From positions 745,726-809,725 of the forward strand of contig NZ_NKFP01000004.1 of assembly GCF_002215035.1 (NCBI RefSeq): a stretch of DNA of 64,000 bases, in the 5' to 3' direction. Made by a program: the position numbers and the translations under genes. The notes beneath the pieces are model-generated. The model saw nothing but the letters and a program-made list of their open reading frames with translations. It searched no databases and had not been told where the DNA came from. Positions 19,532 to 29,081 of this stretch are shown here, one piece after another (position 1 is the first letter of the stretch; every line of letters begins with the position of its first letter). This DNA is from Leptolyngbya ohadii IS1 (GTDB taxonomy: Bacteria > Cyanobacteriota > Cyanobacteriia > Elainellales > Elainellaceae).

Positions 19532-20992
19532 ATGACGAAGCTAGCTTACTTTGATTGCCCAACAGGTCTATCCGGGGATATGTGCCTGGGTGCGCTGGTT
19601 CATGCGGGCGTGCCGCTCAACTATTTAGTCGAAACGCTGGAAAAATTGGGCATTTCAGAAGAATACAAGCTCTGGGCAGATCTCGTGCAGCGGAATGGGC
19701 AACAGGCAACGAAAGTTTTTGTCGAGCTGGTGTCAGGCTCCCACTCTCACCCTCATCCTTCTGATCACCCACCCCACCCCGTCCACAGCTCCGATCACGC
19801 GCATTCCAACCACGCTGCCGATTCCCATGCCGCAGCCCATAGCTCAGATTCCAGCCCAGATTCCAGCGCAGATTTCAACCATTCTCACAGCCATTCTCCT
19901 GCTCGCAACCTTCCCCAAATCGAAGCTCTAATTCGATCGGCACATTTGCCGCCCCGCACAGAAGCCTGGAGTCTGGCGGTTTTTCGTCGGCTAGCGGAAG
20001 CAGAAGCAGCGGTTCACGGCATTCCACCAGAGCAGGTTCACTTTCACGAAGTCGGTGCAACGGATGCGATCGTGGATATTGTGGGTACCTGTGCCGGACT
20101 CGATTGGCTGGGGGTTGATGGAATCTACTGCTCTGCCTTACCGATCGGTGGGGGAACGGTTTGGGCTGCCCACGGTCGTCTCCCCGTTCCGGCTCCAGCA
20201 GTCCTTAAGCTGTGGGAAATGCGTCAGGTTCCGGTTTACAGCAACGGCATCGATCGAGAACTAGTAACGCCCACGGGAGCCGCCCTGGTGACAACGCTTG
20301 CCGATCGCTTTGGCGCACCGCCTCCCATGATTTTGCAGAAGGTGGGCTTAGGGGCAGGATCGCGAGATTTACCGATCCCCAATATCCTCAGACTCTGGGT
20401 GGGCACTTCAGACAATGCGGAAACGGGCAGAATAGCGCAGGTCGTTGATCGATCGCTGCATCAAGGCTCTACTCATCATCAAGACTTTACTCATCATCAA
20501 GGCTCTACTTATCAGGAACCTGACCATCCTTTAGGACAGCAGGAAACCGTCACCGTCCTGGAAACCCAGATAGATGACCTCACGCCCCAGGCGATCGGCT
20601 ATGTCATGGAGCAGCTGCTTCAGGCGGGGGCGCTGGATGTATTTACCCAGCCCGTAGGCATGAAAAAATCTCGTCCGGGTCTCCTGCTAACGGTCATCTG
20701 TCGTCCAGAACAAACAGCTGACTGCGAGGCGATCGTCTTTCAGGAAACCACAACCCTGGGAATCCGACGATCGCAGCAGGCAAGAACGGCACTGCATCGA
20801 GAAATAGAGACAGTTACAACAGTTCATGGAGCGGTGCGCGTCAAAGTTGCGCGATTGGCTTCTGGAGCAGTTGCAAATGTTCAGCCAGAGTATGAGGACT
20901 GTGTTCAGATTGCGCGTCAAACCCAGCAGCCCTGGCGAGAAATTCATCGGCTGGCTCTGGCAAGCTGGTACAAACTCAGCAGCGTTCACTGA
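19532..20992 (+). CDS. larC: LarC, nickel pincer cofactor biosynthesis / nickel insertion protein
   Basis: 486 residues from ATG at 19532, starting MTKLAYFDCPTGLSGDM as expected for LarC (DUF111). There is a long His/Ser/Asp-rich stretch at about residues 70-128 (SGSHSHPHPSDHPPHPVH and more), a likely metal-storage loop. A second His-rich insertion at about 310-330 is coded by near-18-nt repeats. LarC inserts nickel by CTP-dependent chemistry into the pincer nucleotide made by LarB and LarE. Neither larB nor larE nor a racemase gene is in the window. Confidence 0.92.
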   Translation: MTKLAYFDCPTGLSGDMCLGALVHAGVPLNYLVETLEKLGISEEYKLWADLVQRNGQQATKVFVELVSGSHSHPHPSDHPPHPVHSSDHAHSNHAADSHAAAHSSDSSPDSSADFNHSHSHSPARNLPQIEALIRSAHLPPRTEAWSLAVFRRLAEAEAAVHGIPPEQVHFHEVGATDAIVDIVGTCAGLDWLGVDGIYCSALPIGGGTVWAAHGRLPVPAPAVLKLWEMRQVPVYSNGIDRELVTPTGAALVTTLADRFGAPPPMILQKVGLGAGSRDLPIPNILRLWVGTSDNAETGRIAQVVDRSLHQGSTHHQDFTHHQGSTYQEPDHPLGQQETVTVLETQIDDLTPQAIGYVMEQLLQAGALDVFTQPVGMKKSRPGLLLTVICRPEQTADCEAIVFQETTTLGIRRSQQARTALHREIETVTTVHGAVRVKVARLASGAVANVQPEYEDCVQIARQTQQPWREIHRLALASWYKLSSVH

Positions 20993-21055
20993 ACTCCAAC
21001 AGCTAACCCTCAGCCAAAACCCTGGACAGCCAGCGTTAGACAGTCAAAATCTGCC

Positions 21056-21502
21056 TTAGCGGAGCAGTCGAGAACGGCTCTTAAACTGCTTGCAGAGTCT
21101 CAGCTCGGTTCCTTCGTGGTTCCAATTGACCTGATCAAACACTTGATGCAGAATGTATAGACCGCGACCACACTCATCAAACTCACTGATGTTGTACTCG
21201 CTAAAATCTGACCCTCCACAGCAGCAATCCGGCACAAAGCCACTTCCCTGGTCGGAAATGACCCACCAGTACTGATCTTCTAGGACAAAAAACTCAACCA
21301 GGATAATTTTGCTGGGGTCAAGATTGTTGCCGTGCTTCGCGGCGTTGACTAACGCTTCCTGCAAGCCTAAGCGCAGTTCTGGCTGCCACTTGAGGGGAAC
21401 ATCTGCCAGCAGCAAATCCAAAATGGGGCACAAATGAAGAGTAGAGGCAAAGCTTACCGTGCCACACTTGCGACCACTTGGACGCAGTGAGATGGAAATC
21501 AC
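21056..21502 (-). CDS. RsbW-like ATP-binding protein (anti-sigma factor type GHKL)
   Basis: 148 residues with GHKL boxes: N box EALVNAAKHGN, G1 box DQGSGFVPD, G2 box CGRGLYILHQVFD. There is no histidine-acceptor domain, so it is a stand-alone HATPase of the serine/threonine-kinase anti-sigma type, usually part of a partner-switching module. An unusual cluster CCCGG (residues about 95-99) may bind metal. No antagonist or phosphatase is adjacent, although a PP2C gene lies at 29873. Confidence 0.85.
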   Translation of the reverse strand: MISISLRPSGRKCGTVSFASTLHLCPILDLLLADVPLKWQPELRLGLQEALVNAAKHGNNLDPSKIILVEFFVLEDQYWWVISDQGSGFVPDCCCGGSDFSEYNISEFDECGRGLYILHQVFDQVNWNHEGTELRLCKQFKSRSRLLR

Positions 21503-21691
21503 TAAACAAACCTCTCAGCTTTCAAATGGGCAATCTGCAATGCTCCAAAGGACAAAGCAGCAGAGACAAATACTCTACGCTTCCAAAGCCAATCAGAACT
21601 CGCTATTGCATAGCTTGAGAAAACGATTAGAGACATACAGCAGCACTTGAGGGTTAACGAAACATCAAACAATCTTGCTGCCTATACCCAA

Positions 21692-21766
21692 CTGCCTGCT
21701 TTGGTTAACCTAGCTCTAGTCAACCTAGTTTTGATTAATCTAGCCTTGGCTAACCTATCTTTGGCT
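21692..21766 (+). repeat. 15-nt tandem array (about five degenerate units)
   Basis: Units of AACCTAgctcTaGtC type start exactly every 15 nt at 21707, 21722, 21737 and 21752, with a weaker unit at 21692. Each unit differs at several positions. Confidence 0.85.
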
Positions 21767-22160
21767 AGGGTCTACTCTAACGGGCTAATTCCAGCTTAGC
21801 ACAGCTCAACTTCCTTTCCTAGCGGCAATTCCAGGAATAGAGACAGAACCCACTTCCACCTAAAGATGGGTGATTTTCAAATTCAAATTTGATTTACTAG
21901 TCAGTCTTTGAACTGTATTAAATACAGCAGCACGGTGGAAGTACTGAGAACTTTAATGTAATTTTTCTGTGAACTCCTGTAGAAGCACTGGTATTCACTC
22001 TGGAAAAGTGCCAATCTTGATTACAGATAAAGCTATACCTGTGCATAGACCTGCTGCACTGTTCCCAGAATGAGGATTAACCTGTATGGCAGCAGGACGT
22101 TAAAGGGGTTATTCGCGAAATTAATTCAGGTTCGCAAAGATTGAAAACAGATAGGCTGAG
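21767..22160. other. Gene-free spacer
   Basis: Between the tandem array and the structured leader I see only AT-rich sequence and no frame, tRNA or terminator that I can support. It probably contains the promoter of the glycosyltransferase gene. Confidence 0.5.
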
Positions 22161-22164
22161 CAGA

Positions 22165-22256
22165 GTACCCGATCTTTTTTCGGGCATGCCGTTCGACGGC
22201 TCTGTAAGCCATGCCAGGATGTGAACAGTTTCCTTGCGACCCTGCAAGACTGTTTC
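22165..22256 (+). promoter_or_regulatory. Structured 5' leader, candidate regulatory RNA
   Basis: Three helices follow each other. CCCGA/TCGGG (22168-22172/22180-22184) comes first. GGCATG/CATGCC (22183-22188/22210-22215) encloses CCG/CGG. The third is a long hairpin with AACAGT/ACTGTT (22224-22229/22249-22254) stacked on CTTGC/GCAAG (22233-22237/22244-22248). No U-tract follows, so it is not an ordinary terminator. It ends 46 nt before the ATG at 22303. I do not recognise a known riboswitch class. Confidence 0.5.
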
Positions 22257-22302
22257 GTAGACGTGACGGAGTGGTGAGTGTTTTGTGGAGGGCAAGCTCT
22301 CA

Positions 22303-23094
22303 ATGAGCCAAGTCAGATTACTGAATGTTGATATTGATAATTTAACCATGACGGAAGTGCTGGAGCGGCTAACCAGCGGCACCGTCATTACTCCTAATGT
22401 GGATCATCTCGTTAAGCTGCAAACCGATCGCGAATTCTACGATGCCTATCGTGCCGCAGACTTTCGCACCTGCGACAGTAAGATTCTGTATTACGTCACT
22501 AAGCTGCTCGGTTGCCCGGTGAAAGAGAAGATTTCTGGGTCGGATCTGTTTCCGGCTTTTTATAAATATCACAAGCATAACGAGGACATCGAAATCTTTT
22601 TGCTGGGAGCCAAGGAAGGCGTTGCGGCAGAGGCTCAGCGGCGGATTAACGGCAGAATTGGCAGAAAAATTGTGACTGCGGTTCACTCCCCCTCCTTCGG
22701 CTTCGAGAAAAGCGAGGAAGAGTGTGAGCGGATTATTGAGCTAGTCAACCAGTCTAAAGCCACTGTTCTGGCGGTTGGTGTGGGCGCACCGAAGCAGGAG
22801 AAGTTCATTCACAAGTACAAGCACCGCTTTAAGCACGTCAAAATTTTCATGGCGATCGGTGCCACGATCGACTTTGAGGCGGGCAATGTGATGCGGGCAC
22901 CTAAATGGGTCAGCGAGATGGGGCTGGAATGGCTGTATCGTCTGCTGTCCGAGCCGCGTCGTCTCTGGAGGCGCTATCTGGTTGAGGGTCCGGTCTTCTT
23001 CTGGCTGGCGTTTCTGCAAATGCTGCGTCTATACAAAGATCCGTTTGATGCGGATAAGCCTAAGGCATCCCAGGCAACTCGTATAACTGCCTGA
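22303..23094 (+). CDS. WecG/TagA/CpsF family glycosyltransferase
   Basis: 263 residues from ATG 22303, starting MSQVRLLNVDIDNLTM. GT26 signatures are TPNVDHLVKL, RTCDSKILYY, ISGSDLFPAFYK, VGVGAPKQEKFIHKY and GATIDFEAGNVMRAPKW, with the C-terminal basic amphipathic end typical of peripheral membrane binding. The family transfers a sugar (ManNAc or ManNAcA in WecG/TagA) to a polyprenyl-linked acceptor in surface-polysaccharide synthesis. An intrinsic terminator follows at 23132, so it is probably transcribed alone. Confidence 0.9.
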   Translation: MSQVRLLNVDIDNLTMTEVLERLTSGTVITPNVDHLVKLQTDREFYDAYRAADFRTCDSKILYYVTKLLGCPVKEKISGSDLFPAFYKYHKHNEDIEIFLLGAKEGVAAEAQRRINGRIGRKIVTAVHSPSFGFEKSEEECERIIELVNQSKATVLAVGVGAPKQEKFIHKYKHRFKHVKIFMAIGATIDFEAGNVMRAPKWVSEMGLEWLYRLLSEPRRLWRRYLVEGPVFFWLAFLQMLRLYKDPFDADKPKASQATRITA

Positions 23095-23131
23095 ATCCTG
23101 ACTGCCTGAGTGCGCTTTCCCTGTCAATTCG

Positions 23132-23164
23132 CCTGAGTAGCAACCCTGCTCAGGTTTTTTCTTC
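23132..23164 (+). terminator. Intrinsic terminator of the WecG/TagA-type gene
   Basis: CCTGAG (23132-23137) pairs with CTCAGG (23149-23154), extended by AGC/GCT, and is followed directly by six T then CTTCT. Confidence 0.8.
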
Positions 23165-23384
23165 TATGGTTTTTCCGTTTTATCCAGGTTCTCATAGACG
23201 GGGCAAACCCAGGAGGACTGGCGCTGGCGGGACTACCAAAAGCAGCATGAAATTCCCTAAGACTCTTGTTAGGATAATGGGGCGATCGGGGCATTTTAGC
23301 CCCAAATCGTCATTGATAGAGTTATCTATAGAGTCACCGGACACCATTGCCTTCGCAACAGCACGATGCCCAGGAGTTTCTGAC

Positions 23385-23993
23385 ATGGGATTGTTTGAAG
23401 ATCTAAGCAGCTTTTTAGAAAGCAGACTGGAGGAATTTTTGCGAAGCAATCCCCATCTGGAACTACAGGCACTGGCGGATAAACTTGCCGATCAGGAGAG
23501 CGAAGCGGTGCGGCTGCTGGGGGATCTACGGCTACGCGAAAAGCAGATTGAAGCAGAAATTTTAGAGACGGCACAGGAAATTCAGCGCTGGCACATCCGG
23601 ATTGAGAAAGCACGCAGCGCCAATCGACTCGATCTGCTTAAACCAGCGGAAGAACGGGAAGCGGCTCTCCTGCGGCAGGGCAATCAGCTCTGGGGACAGA
23701 TGGAACTTGTGAAAGGGCGAATTCAGCAGACGATCGATCTTCAGCGGCAGATCCAGGTGCGTTGTCAGGAAGTGAAGGTGAAACTGGCGGAGGCAGAAGC
23801 GAACCGTGCTAAAGCCGCGCAGCAGACTCCTAAGGCAAACGGTACGGAACAGCAGTGGCAGACGATCGGCTGGAATCAGGGCTATCGTTCCAGTAATTCA
23901 AATATGGGTGCCGCCGATCCGTTGGAGCAGTCCTTCCGCAAATGGGAAATGGACGAGGAGCTGGAAAAACTGAAGCGGGAAATGGGACGCTAG
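23385..23993 (+). CDS. TIGR04376 family coiled-coil protein
   Basis: 202 residues from MGLFEDLSSFLESRLEEFL. The frame extends upstream to 23166 but that part lacks family resemblance, so the ATG at 23385 is chosen. It is mostly a long helix/coiled coil (residues about 35-160) rich in Glu, Arg and Gln, reminiscent of PspA-type proteins. The C-terminus is polar with an amphipathic end (FRKWEMDEELEKLKREMG). Characteristic of cyanobacteria; function unknown. Confidence 0.8.
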   Translation: MGLFEDLSSFLESRLEEFLRSNPHLELQALADKLADQESEAVRLLGDLRLREKQIEAEILETAQEIQRWHIRIEKARSANRLDLLKPAEEREAALLRQGNQLWGQMELVKGRIQQTIDLQRQIQVRCQEVKVKLAEAEANRAKAAQQTPKANGTEQQWQTIGWNQGYRSSNSNMGAADPLEQSFRKWEMDEELEKLKREMGR

Positions 23994-24034
23994 TGCGACA
24001 TTATTGCGACGTTTATTGCAACGTTACAGTGTAT

Positions 24035-24070
24035 CGCAAAAACAAAAACCCCCTGGGTTTTCCACAGGGG
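24035..24070 (-). terminator. Intrinsic terminator of guaA
   Basis: Read on the minus strand, a hairpin CCCCTGTGG-aaaa-CCCAGGGGG is followed by a T-tract TTTTTGTTTTT. It lies 88 bp past the guaA stop. Its 5' arm and loop overlap the first DnaA-type box. Confidence 0.75.
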
Positions 24071-24109
24071 TAGCGTAGTTTTCCACAAGCTTTGCGGGAG
24101 TTTTCCACA
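24058..24109 (+). promoter_or_regulatory. Cluster of three DnaA-type boxes TTTTCCACA
   Basis: Exact TTTTCCACA at 24058-24066, 24079-24087 and 24101-24109, all in the same orientation, with start-to-start spacing of 21 and 22 bp, about two helical turns. TTTTCCACA is the DnaA box form known from cyanobacterial origins. I found no other exact copy in the window. Confidence 0.6.
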
Positions 24110-24157
24110 GGTTTGGGGGAAATCTGATTCAGAACCCGATCGGATCTCTAACTGAAT

Positions 24158-25765
24158 CTATTCCCACTCGATCGTCCCAGGCGGCTTCGAGGTAATGTCG
24201 TAAACGACGCGATTCACGCCGCGTACTTCGTTGACGATGCGGTTAGAAATGGTTTCCAGCAGGTCGTAGGGGACCCTTGCCCAGTCTGCCGTCATACCGT
24301 CTTCGCTGCGGACAAACCGGAGGACGATCGGGTAAGCGTAGGTACGCTGGTCGCCCATGACGCCCACACTGCGAATCGGCAGCAGCACGGCAAACGCCTG
24401 CCACAGCTCATGGTACATATCGGCGCGGTTAATCTCCTGCCGCACAATCAGATCCGCATCCCGCAGAATATTCAGCCGCTCTGATGTCACTTCGCCCAGA
24501 ATCCGAATTGCCAGACCGGGACCGGGGAAGGGCTGTCGCTGCACAATTTCCTCCGGCAAACCGATCGATCGTCCCACCTTCCGCACCTCGTCTTTAAACA
24601 GCTTCCGCAGCGGTTCGATTAGTTTGAACTGCAAATCTTTGGGCAGTCCGCCGACGTTATGGTGGCTCTTGATCTTAACGGCAACTCGCTCACCCGTTTT
24701 CGGATCAACGTTCGTATCTGCCGATTCGATTACGTCTGGATACAGGGTGCCCTGTGCTAAGTAATCGAATGGACCGAGCCGCCGGGATTCTTCCTCAAAC
24801 ACGCGGATAAACTCATGCCCGATCCGCTTGCGCTTTTCCTCCGGATCGGTGATGCCTTCCATCCGTGCCAGGAAACGATCGCGGGCGTTGATGTACTCAA
24901 CGGGAATATGAAACTGCTCCTGGAAAAGTTTGAGCAGTCGCTCCGGTTCGCCCTTCCGCATAAAGCCCTGATCGATGAACATACAGGTGAGCTGATCGCC
25001 GATCGCCTTGTGTAGCAGGAATGCCAGCGTCGAGGAATCCACCCCGCCAGACAGTGCCAGGAGCACACGCTTATCGCCGACCCGCGCCCGAATTTCTCGA
25101 ATCGACTCCTCTACAAAGGCTGCGGTCGTCCAGGTGGGTTCGCAATCGCAGATGTGATAGACAAAGTTGCGGATCAGGGCAATGCCGCCGATCGAATGCA
25201 CGACTTCAGGGTGGAACTGCACACCGTACAGCTTTTTCTCGTGGTGGGCGACTGCGGCACAGGGGGTATTTTCGGTATGGGCCAGCGTCTCGAAGCCTGC
25301 GGGAAGCTGCTTGACGGAATCTCCGTGGCTCATCCACATGGTCGTCCCGTCTTCTACGTTGGTCAGCAAATCGGTGGGATCGTCGATATAGAGGGAGGCT
25401 TTGCCGTATTCGCCCCGCTCTGCCCGTTCCACACCGCCGCCCAACTGCTGCACCATGAGCTGCATTCCATAGCACACTCCCAGGACTGGAATTCCGAGTT
25501 TCCAGATTTCCGGATCACAGTGGGGCGCATTCTCGTCGTAAACAGAGCTGGGTCCGCCGGACAAAATAATGCCCTTGGGGTTAAGCTGGCGGAGCTGCTC
25601 GATCGTCGTGCGGTAAGACAGCACTTCAGAATAGACCTGGGTTTCGCGAATGCGACGGGCAATCAGCTCCGAGTACTGGGAGCCGAAGTCCAGAATCACA
25701 ATGATCTGACGATTAAGCTTTTCCGACGACGATACGGTTGGGGGTTGTTCGGTTTGAAGAGTCAC
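24158..25765 (-). CDS. guaA: GMP synthase (glutamine-hydrolysing)
   Basis: 535 residues. The N-terminal class I amidotransferase domain starts at [18 protein letters not shown], with the nucleophile in [11 protein letters not shown] and the His-Glu pair in QFHPEVVHS. The ATP-pyrophosphatase domain has the PP-loop [16 protein letters not shown] (about residues 234-249), and the C-terminal dimerisation domain ends KPPGTIEWE. It aminates XMP to GMP in the cytoplasm. The length is normal. The cbiD gene lies 109 bp upstream in the same direction, and a terminator follows downstream. Confidence 0.97.
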   Translation of the reverse strand: MTLQTEQPPTVSSSEKLNRQIIVILDFGSQYSELIARRIRETQVYSEVLSYRTTIEQLRQLNPKGIILSGGPSSVYDENAPHCDPEIWKLGIPVLGVCYGMQLMVQQLGGGVERAERGEYGKASLYIDDPTDLLTNVEDGTTMWMSHGDSVKQLPAGFETLAHTENTPCAAVAHHEKKLYGVQFHPEVVHSIGGIALIRNFVYHICDCEPTWTTAAFVEESIREIRARVGDKRVLLALSGGVDSSTLAFLLHKAIGDQLTCMFIDQGFMRKGEPERLLKLFQEQFHIPVEYINARDRFLARMEGITDPEEKRKRIGHEFIRVFEEESRRLGPFDYLAQGTLYPDVIESADTNVDPKTGERVAVKIKSHHNVGGLPKDLQFKLIEPLRKLFKDEVRKVGRSIGLPEEIVQRQPFPGPGLAIRILGEVTSERLNILRDADLIVRQEINRADMYHELWQAFAVLLPIRSVGVMGDQRTYAYPIVLRFVRSEDGMTADWARVPYDLLETISNRIVNEVRGVNRVVYDITSKPPGTIEWE

Positions 25766-25874
25766 CGCTGAATCCTGCTGTTACATCCTTATAGTTCAAC
25801 CAAGATAGCTTGCTAAACCGCTCTCAAGGCTCTAAAGTAAAACGCTTTCGTTAAACGTAATAATTTCTCAATAT

Positions 25875-27077
25875 TTAGTCTAGATTAACAAAACTGTGCA
25901 GCAATGATGCGCCAATTTTGCTCTGCACGATGATCTGGCGATCGCGATCGAACAGCACCGACCCCACTTCTACGCTTTGCTCACCGTTAGTCGGACAGTG
26001 GGTTTGAATATAGGAAGCAGCACGGCGATCGATTTGTTCGGCAATTGCCCCATAAATTTGATCAACCCAATCACTGCCCTCCGTTTTGTCCAACTCCCGC
26101 AGGTATCCCAGAGCGGCTTCCGTCGTAGGACTGGCAAAGACCTTTTGCAAATGAACGGTCGGAAGCCCCAGGTTGGCACAGTGCGCCGTCAAAATCTCCT
26201 GCCTGCCGTCCGCAACATGGTGATGGGTGTGGAAAATGCCGCCCGCCAGTTTGATCAGCTTGCCGTGATAGCCAAACAGCAGCACCGATCCCACGTCCTG
26301 TAAGCCTGCCTCCACCAGCATCGATCCCAGCCAGTTTGCGGTTTTGATCAAACAATCGGGGTTGATCCCTAGCTTTTGTGCCAGGTCTAATCCGTTTTCG
26401 CCAATACAGAAGACCAGACCCTCCGATCGATTTGGTCGCTGCTGAAGATCCCGCCGAAACTGCTCTAGCTGACCCGGTGCGCTAAGGGGCTGGGCGATTC
26501 CCGATGTCCCTAACAGGGATAACCCTTCGACCACACCAAAGGCTGCATTAGACGTTCGCGCCGCCAATGCTCGACCCTGGGGCAAAATAATCGTGACCTG
26601 GATTGCAGTATCCGATTGCAGATAGGCAGAAAGATTGTGATGCAGCAGTCGCCGGGCATAGGCATAGATTGCCGGCTGAGCATCTGCGTTCACCTGTTTA
26701 CCAATTCCCTCTCCGCCCTGGATCACAATTTGTTCTGTGTCAGCGGAGCAGGGAAACACCTCCACCATTGCCCAGACGGGAGTATCCCTGGTGAGATCCA
26801 GATTGTCTCCAGGATCGCTGCGAGTGATTGCCAGGGCAGAGGTTTTAGATAGGGGAGCCACCTGCTCGATCGAAATCTCAACCGTCTGTTCCGGTTCCAC
26901 TAGATCGATCGAAACAGTCGTTAAATCTGGCTTTGAGTTCGGGAAGTCTTCCTGAAGCGATCGCAAGGCAGCAACGGCAGCAGCACAGGCAAACACAGGT
27001 AGGGTATAGCCCGATCGAGGAGAGGCTACGCCATCAAGAGATGGGTTGGCAGAAGAATCAGCAGAAAAATTAGACAA
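25875..27077 (-). CDS. cbiD: Cobalt-precorrin-5B C(1)-methyltransferase
   Basis: 400 residues. The family start RSGYTLPVFACAAAVAAL appears at about residue 21, after a short Ser/Asn-rich extension. GGEGIGKQ, the PQGRALAARTSNAAFGVVEGLSLLGTSG region and the GYHGKLIKLAGGIFHTHH motif agree with CbiD. It methylates C1 of the corrin ring in the anaerobic-type pathway used by cyanobacteria. It lies upstream of guaA on the same strand and divergent from moaA. Confidence 0.93.
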   Translation of the reverse strand: MSNFSADSSANPSLDGVASPRSGYTLPVFACAAAVAALRSLQEDFPNSKPDLTTVSIDLVEPEQTVEISIEQVAPLSKTSALAITRSDPGDNLDLTRDTPVWAMVEVFPCSADTEQIVIQGGEGIGKQVNADAQPAIYAYARRLLHHNLSAYLQSDTAIQVTIILPQGRALAARTSNAAFGVVEGLSLLGTSGIAQPLSAPGQLEQFRRDLQQRPNRSEGLVFCIGENGLDLAQKLGINPDCLIKTANWLGSMLVEAGLQDVGSVLLFGYHGKLIKLAGGIFHTHHHVADGRQEILTAHCANLGLPTVHLQKVFASPTTEAALGYLRELDKTEGSDWVDQIYGAIAEQIDRRAASYIQTHCPTNGEQSVEVGSVLFDRDRQIIVQSKIGASLLHSFVNLD

Positions 27078-27245
27078 GGAAACGCCAAAAGTATCGAGAA
27101 AATAAAGGGCAAAGAATTAGGAAAAACTGGAGTTATCCCCGAATGACTATCGCATAAAACAGGGAATGCCATTCGTTAAGATGGGTTTAGCGTCTTGTTT
27201 CAATTCTAAACACTCATTCAGCTCACCTTCACCCCGGTTGCGCCC

Positions 27246-28259
27246 GTGAATCCCGCTCGAAATCCCGCTGCAAATCCAACTGTTGATTACCTTCGCATTA
27301 GTCTGATCGATCGCTGCAATTTTCAGTGTCAGTACTGTATGCCGGAAGGAGCGGAACTGGAATACCTCCGAAAACAGGACGTTTTAACCGACGAAGAACT
27401 GCTGACGCTGCTGCGCGAAGTCTTTATCCCCTGCGGCTTTACCCGCTTCCGGCTGACTGGCGGAGAACCGTTGCTTCGTCCCCAGGTGGTGAATCTGGTC
27501 GGACAAATTGCCGCCCTGCCCGAAACGCGGGATCTTGCGATGACCACCAACGGGTTTTTGCTGGCAAATCTGGCGCAGGATCTCTACGATGCCGGACTGC
27601 GGCGCATTAATATCAGCCTCGATTCTCTGGAGCCGGAAACCTTCGATCGCGTTATTGGCAACCGGGGCAGAACTCGCTGGCAGCAGGTTTGGAGCGGCAT
27701 TCAGGCAGCCCATCGCGTTGGGTTCGATCCGCTAAAGCTGAATGTAGTCGTCATTCCGGGTGTCAACGATCACGAGATCTTGGACTTAGCTGCCCTGTCG
27801 ATCGATCGCAGTTGGCACGTTCGCTTTATTGAATTCATGCCGATCGGCAATGGGGATTTGTTTGGTGACAAAGGCTGGATTGATTCGGAAACCCTGCGGC
27901 AGCAGATTCGCCAGAAGTGGGGCTTAATGGAATCGCGAGTGCGCGGTAACGGTCCTGCCGATGTGTTTCAGATTCCCGGTGCAAAAGGCACGCTCGGCTT
28001 TATTAGCCAAATGTCTGAATGTTTTTGCGATCGCTGTAACCGAATGCGGCTCTCGGCGGATGGCTGGCTGCGCCCCTGTTTGCTGAACGAAACCGGACAA
28101 ATTGACCTGAAAACCGAACTGCGATCGGGGACTCCAACTGGGGAGCTTCGCGATCGGGTGCAAACGCTGCTCAACCTCAAACCGTTGATTAACTACAAGC
28201 AGCGCGAGTCCGGAACATCAGGAGTCTATACGCGCACTATGTCTCAGATTGGTGGGTAA
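27246..28259 (+). CDS. moaA: GTP 3',8-cyclase (molybdenum cofactor biosynthesis)
   Basis: 337 residues from GTG. The radical SAM cluster motif is CNFQCQYC (residues about 24-31), with [12 protein letters not shown] and [11 protein letters not shown]. The C-terminal second 4Fe-4S cluster motif is [20 protein letters not shown]. It converts GTP to 3',8-cyclo-7,8-dihydro-GTP, the first step of molybdopterin synthesis. No other moa gene is close. The extreme C-terminal GG (QIGG) is present, as expected for active MoaA. Confidence 0.95.
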   Translation: MNPARNPAANPTVDYLRISLIDRCNFQCQYCMPEGAELEYLRKQDVLTDEELLTLLREVFIPCGFTRFRLTGGEPLLRPQVVNLVGQIAALPETRDLAMTTNGFLLANLAQDLYDAGLRRINISLDSLEPETFDRVIGNRGRTRWQQVWSGIQAAHRVGFDPLKLNVVVIPGVNDHEILDLAALSIDRSWHVRFIEFMPIGNGDLFGDKGWIDSETLRQQIRQKWGLMESRVRGNGPADVFQIPGAKGTLGFISQMSECFCDRCNRMRLSADGWLRPCLLNETGQIDLKTELRSGTPTGELRDRVQTLLNLKPLINYKQRESGTSGVYTRTMSQIGG

Positions 28260-28300
28260 AAAATCAAACAAGTCCCCTGACAAATACTGTGCAGAGGACT
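28257..28300 (-). terminator. Probable intrinsic terminator for rpsD
   Basis: On the minus strand, AGTCC-t-CTG and CAG-g-GGACT form a stem with a loop of about 12 nt, followed by TTGTTTGATTTTTT. It is about 170 bp beyond the rpsD stop. Confidence 0.55.
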
Positions 28301-28472
28301 CGTTAAAAGCTTGTTTTGTCTCGATTAATCGACTCCGCAGCCGCACGGGGACGATCGACGATGACAAGTAGGTTGTTAGAAATTTGGCATCAGACTTTGG
28401 TTTAGGACTGTTGAGAGGAAGGCATGACCAAAGCCATTTCGCCAGAATTCGCAGGAAATGCGATCGCAGAAT

Positions 28473-29081
28473 CTACGCCTGACGCGAGTAGTACTCAACC
28501 ACCAGCAGTTCGTTGACCTGAAGCGCAACCCATTCGCGCTCAACTACGCCGTTGACCTTTCCGGTCATCTTACCCTTATCAAATTCCAGGTGGCTGGGCA
28601 GGTGTGCCAGACCGGGAAACTGAAGATTTGCCTCAACCAGCTTGCGAGAGCGCTCCGTATCGCGCACGCTAATCACATCGCCCGGACGAACCTGATAGCT
28701 GGGAATATTAACCACGCGACCGTTGACCGTAACGTGACCATGATTCACCAACTGGCGGGCACTGGGGATCGTGGGAGCCATACCAAGCCGGAAAACGGTA
28801 TTGTCCAGACGCATTTCCAGCAGTTGCAGCAGCACTAAACCCGTTGAACCTGCGGCACGGCGGGCTTTCCGCACATAGCGGAGCAGCTGACGCTCAGAAA
28901 CGCCATAGTTAAAGCGAAGCTTTTGCTTCTCTTCCAGACGGACTGCGTATTCAGAACGCTTTTTGCGGGCTTGACCATGCTGTCCGGGGGGATAGGCTCG
29001 TCGGGCGCTCTTCCGGGTTAAACCAGGTAATTCGCCCAAACGACGCACAATTCGGAGGCGCGGACCTCGATATCGCGACAT
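28473..29081 (-). CDS. rpsD: 30S ribosomal protein S4
   Basis: 202 residues, starting [21 protein letters not shown]. It has the S4 RNA-binding domain ([34 protein letters not shown]) and the cyanobacterial/plastid-type C-terminus [14 protein letters not shown]4 binds 16S rRNA early in 30S assembly and often represses its own operon. Stand-alone placement is normal in cyanobacteria. Confidence 0.97.
   Translation of the reverse strand: MSRYRGPRLRIVRRLGELPGLTRKSARRAYPPGQHGQARKKRSEYAVRLEEKQKLRFNYGVSERQLLRYVRKARRAAGSTGLVLLQLLEMRLDNTVFRLGMAPTIPSARQLVNHGHVTVNGRVVNIPSYQVRPGDVISVRDTERSRKLVEANLQFPGLAHLPSHLEFDKGKMTGKVNGVVEREWVALQVNELLVVEYYSRQA

Noticed and set aside
22171-22184. Rho-independent terminator at the CCCGA/TCGGG hairpin
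   Set aside because: The T-run is in the loop, not after the stem, and further helices continue downstream.
24000-24160. Chromosomal origin of replication
   Set aside because: Only three boxes, no dnaA or dnaN nearby and no clear AT-rich unwinding region; reported as a DnaA-box cluster instead.
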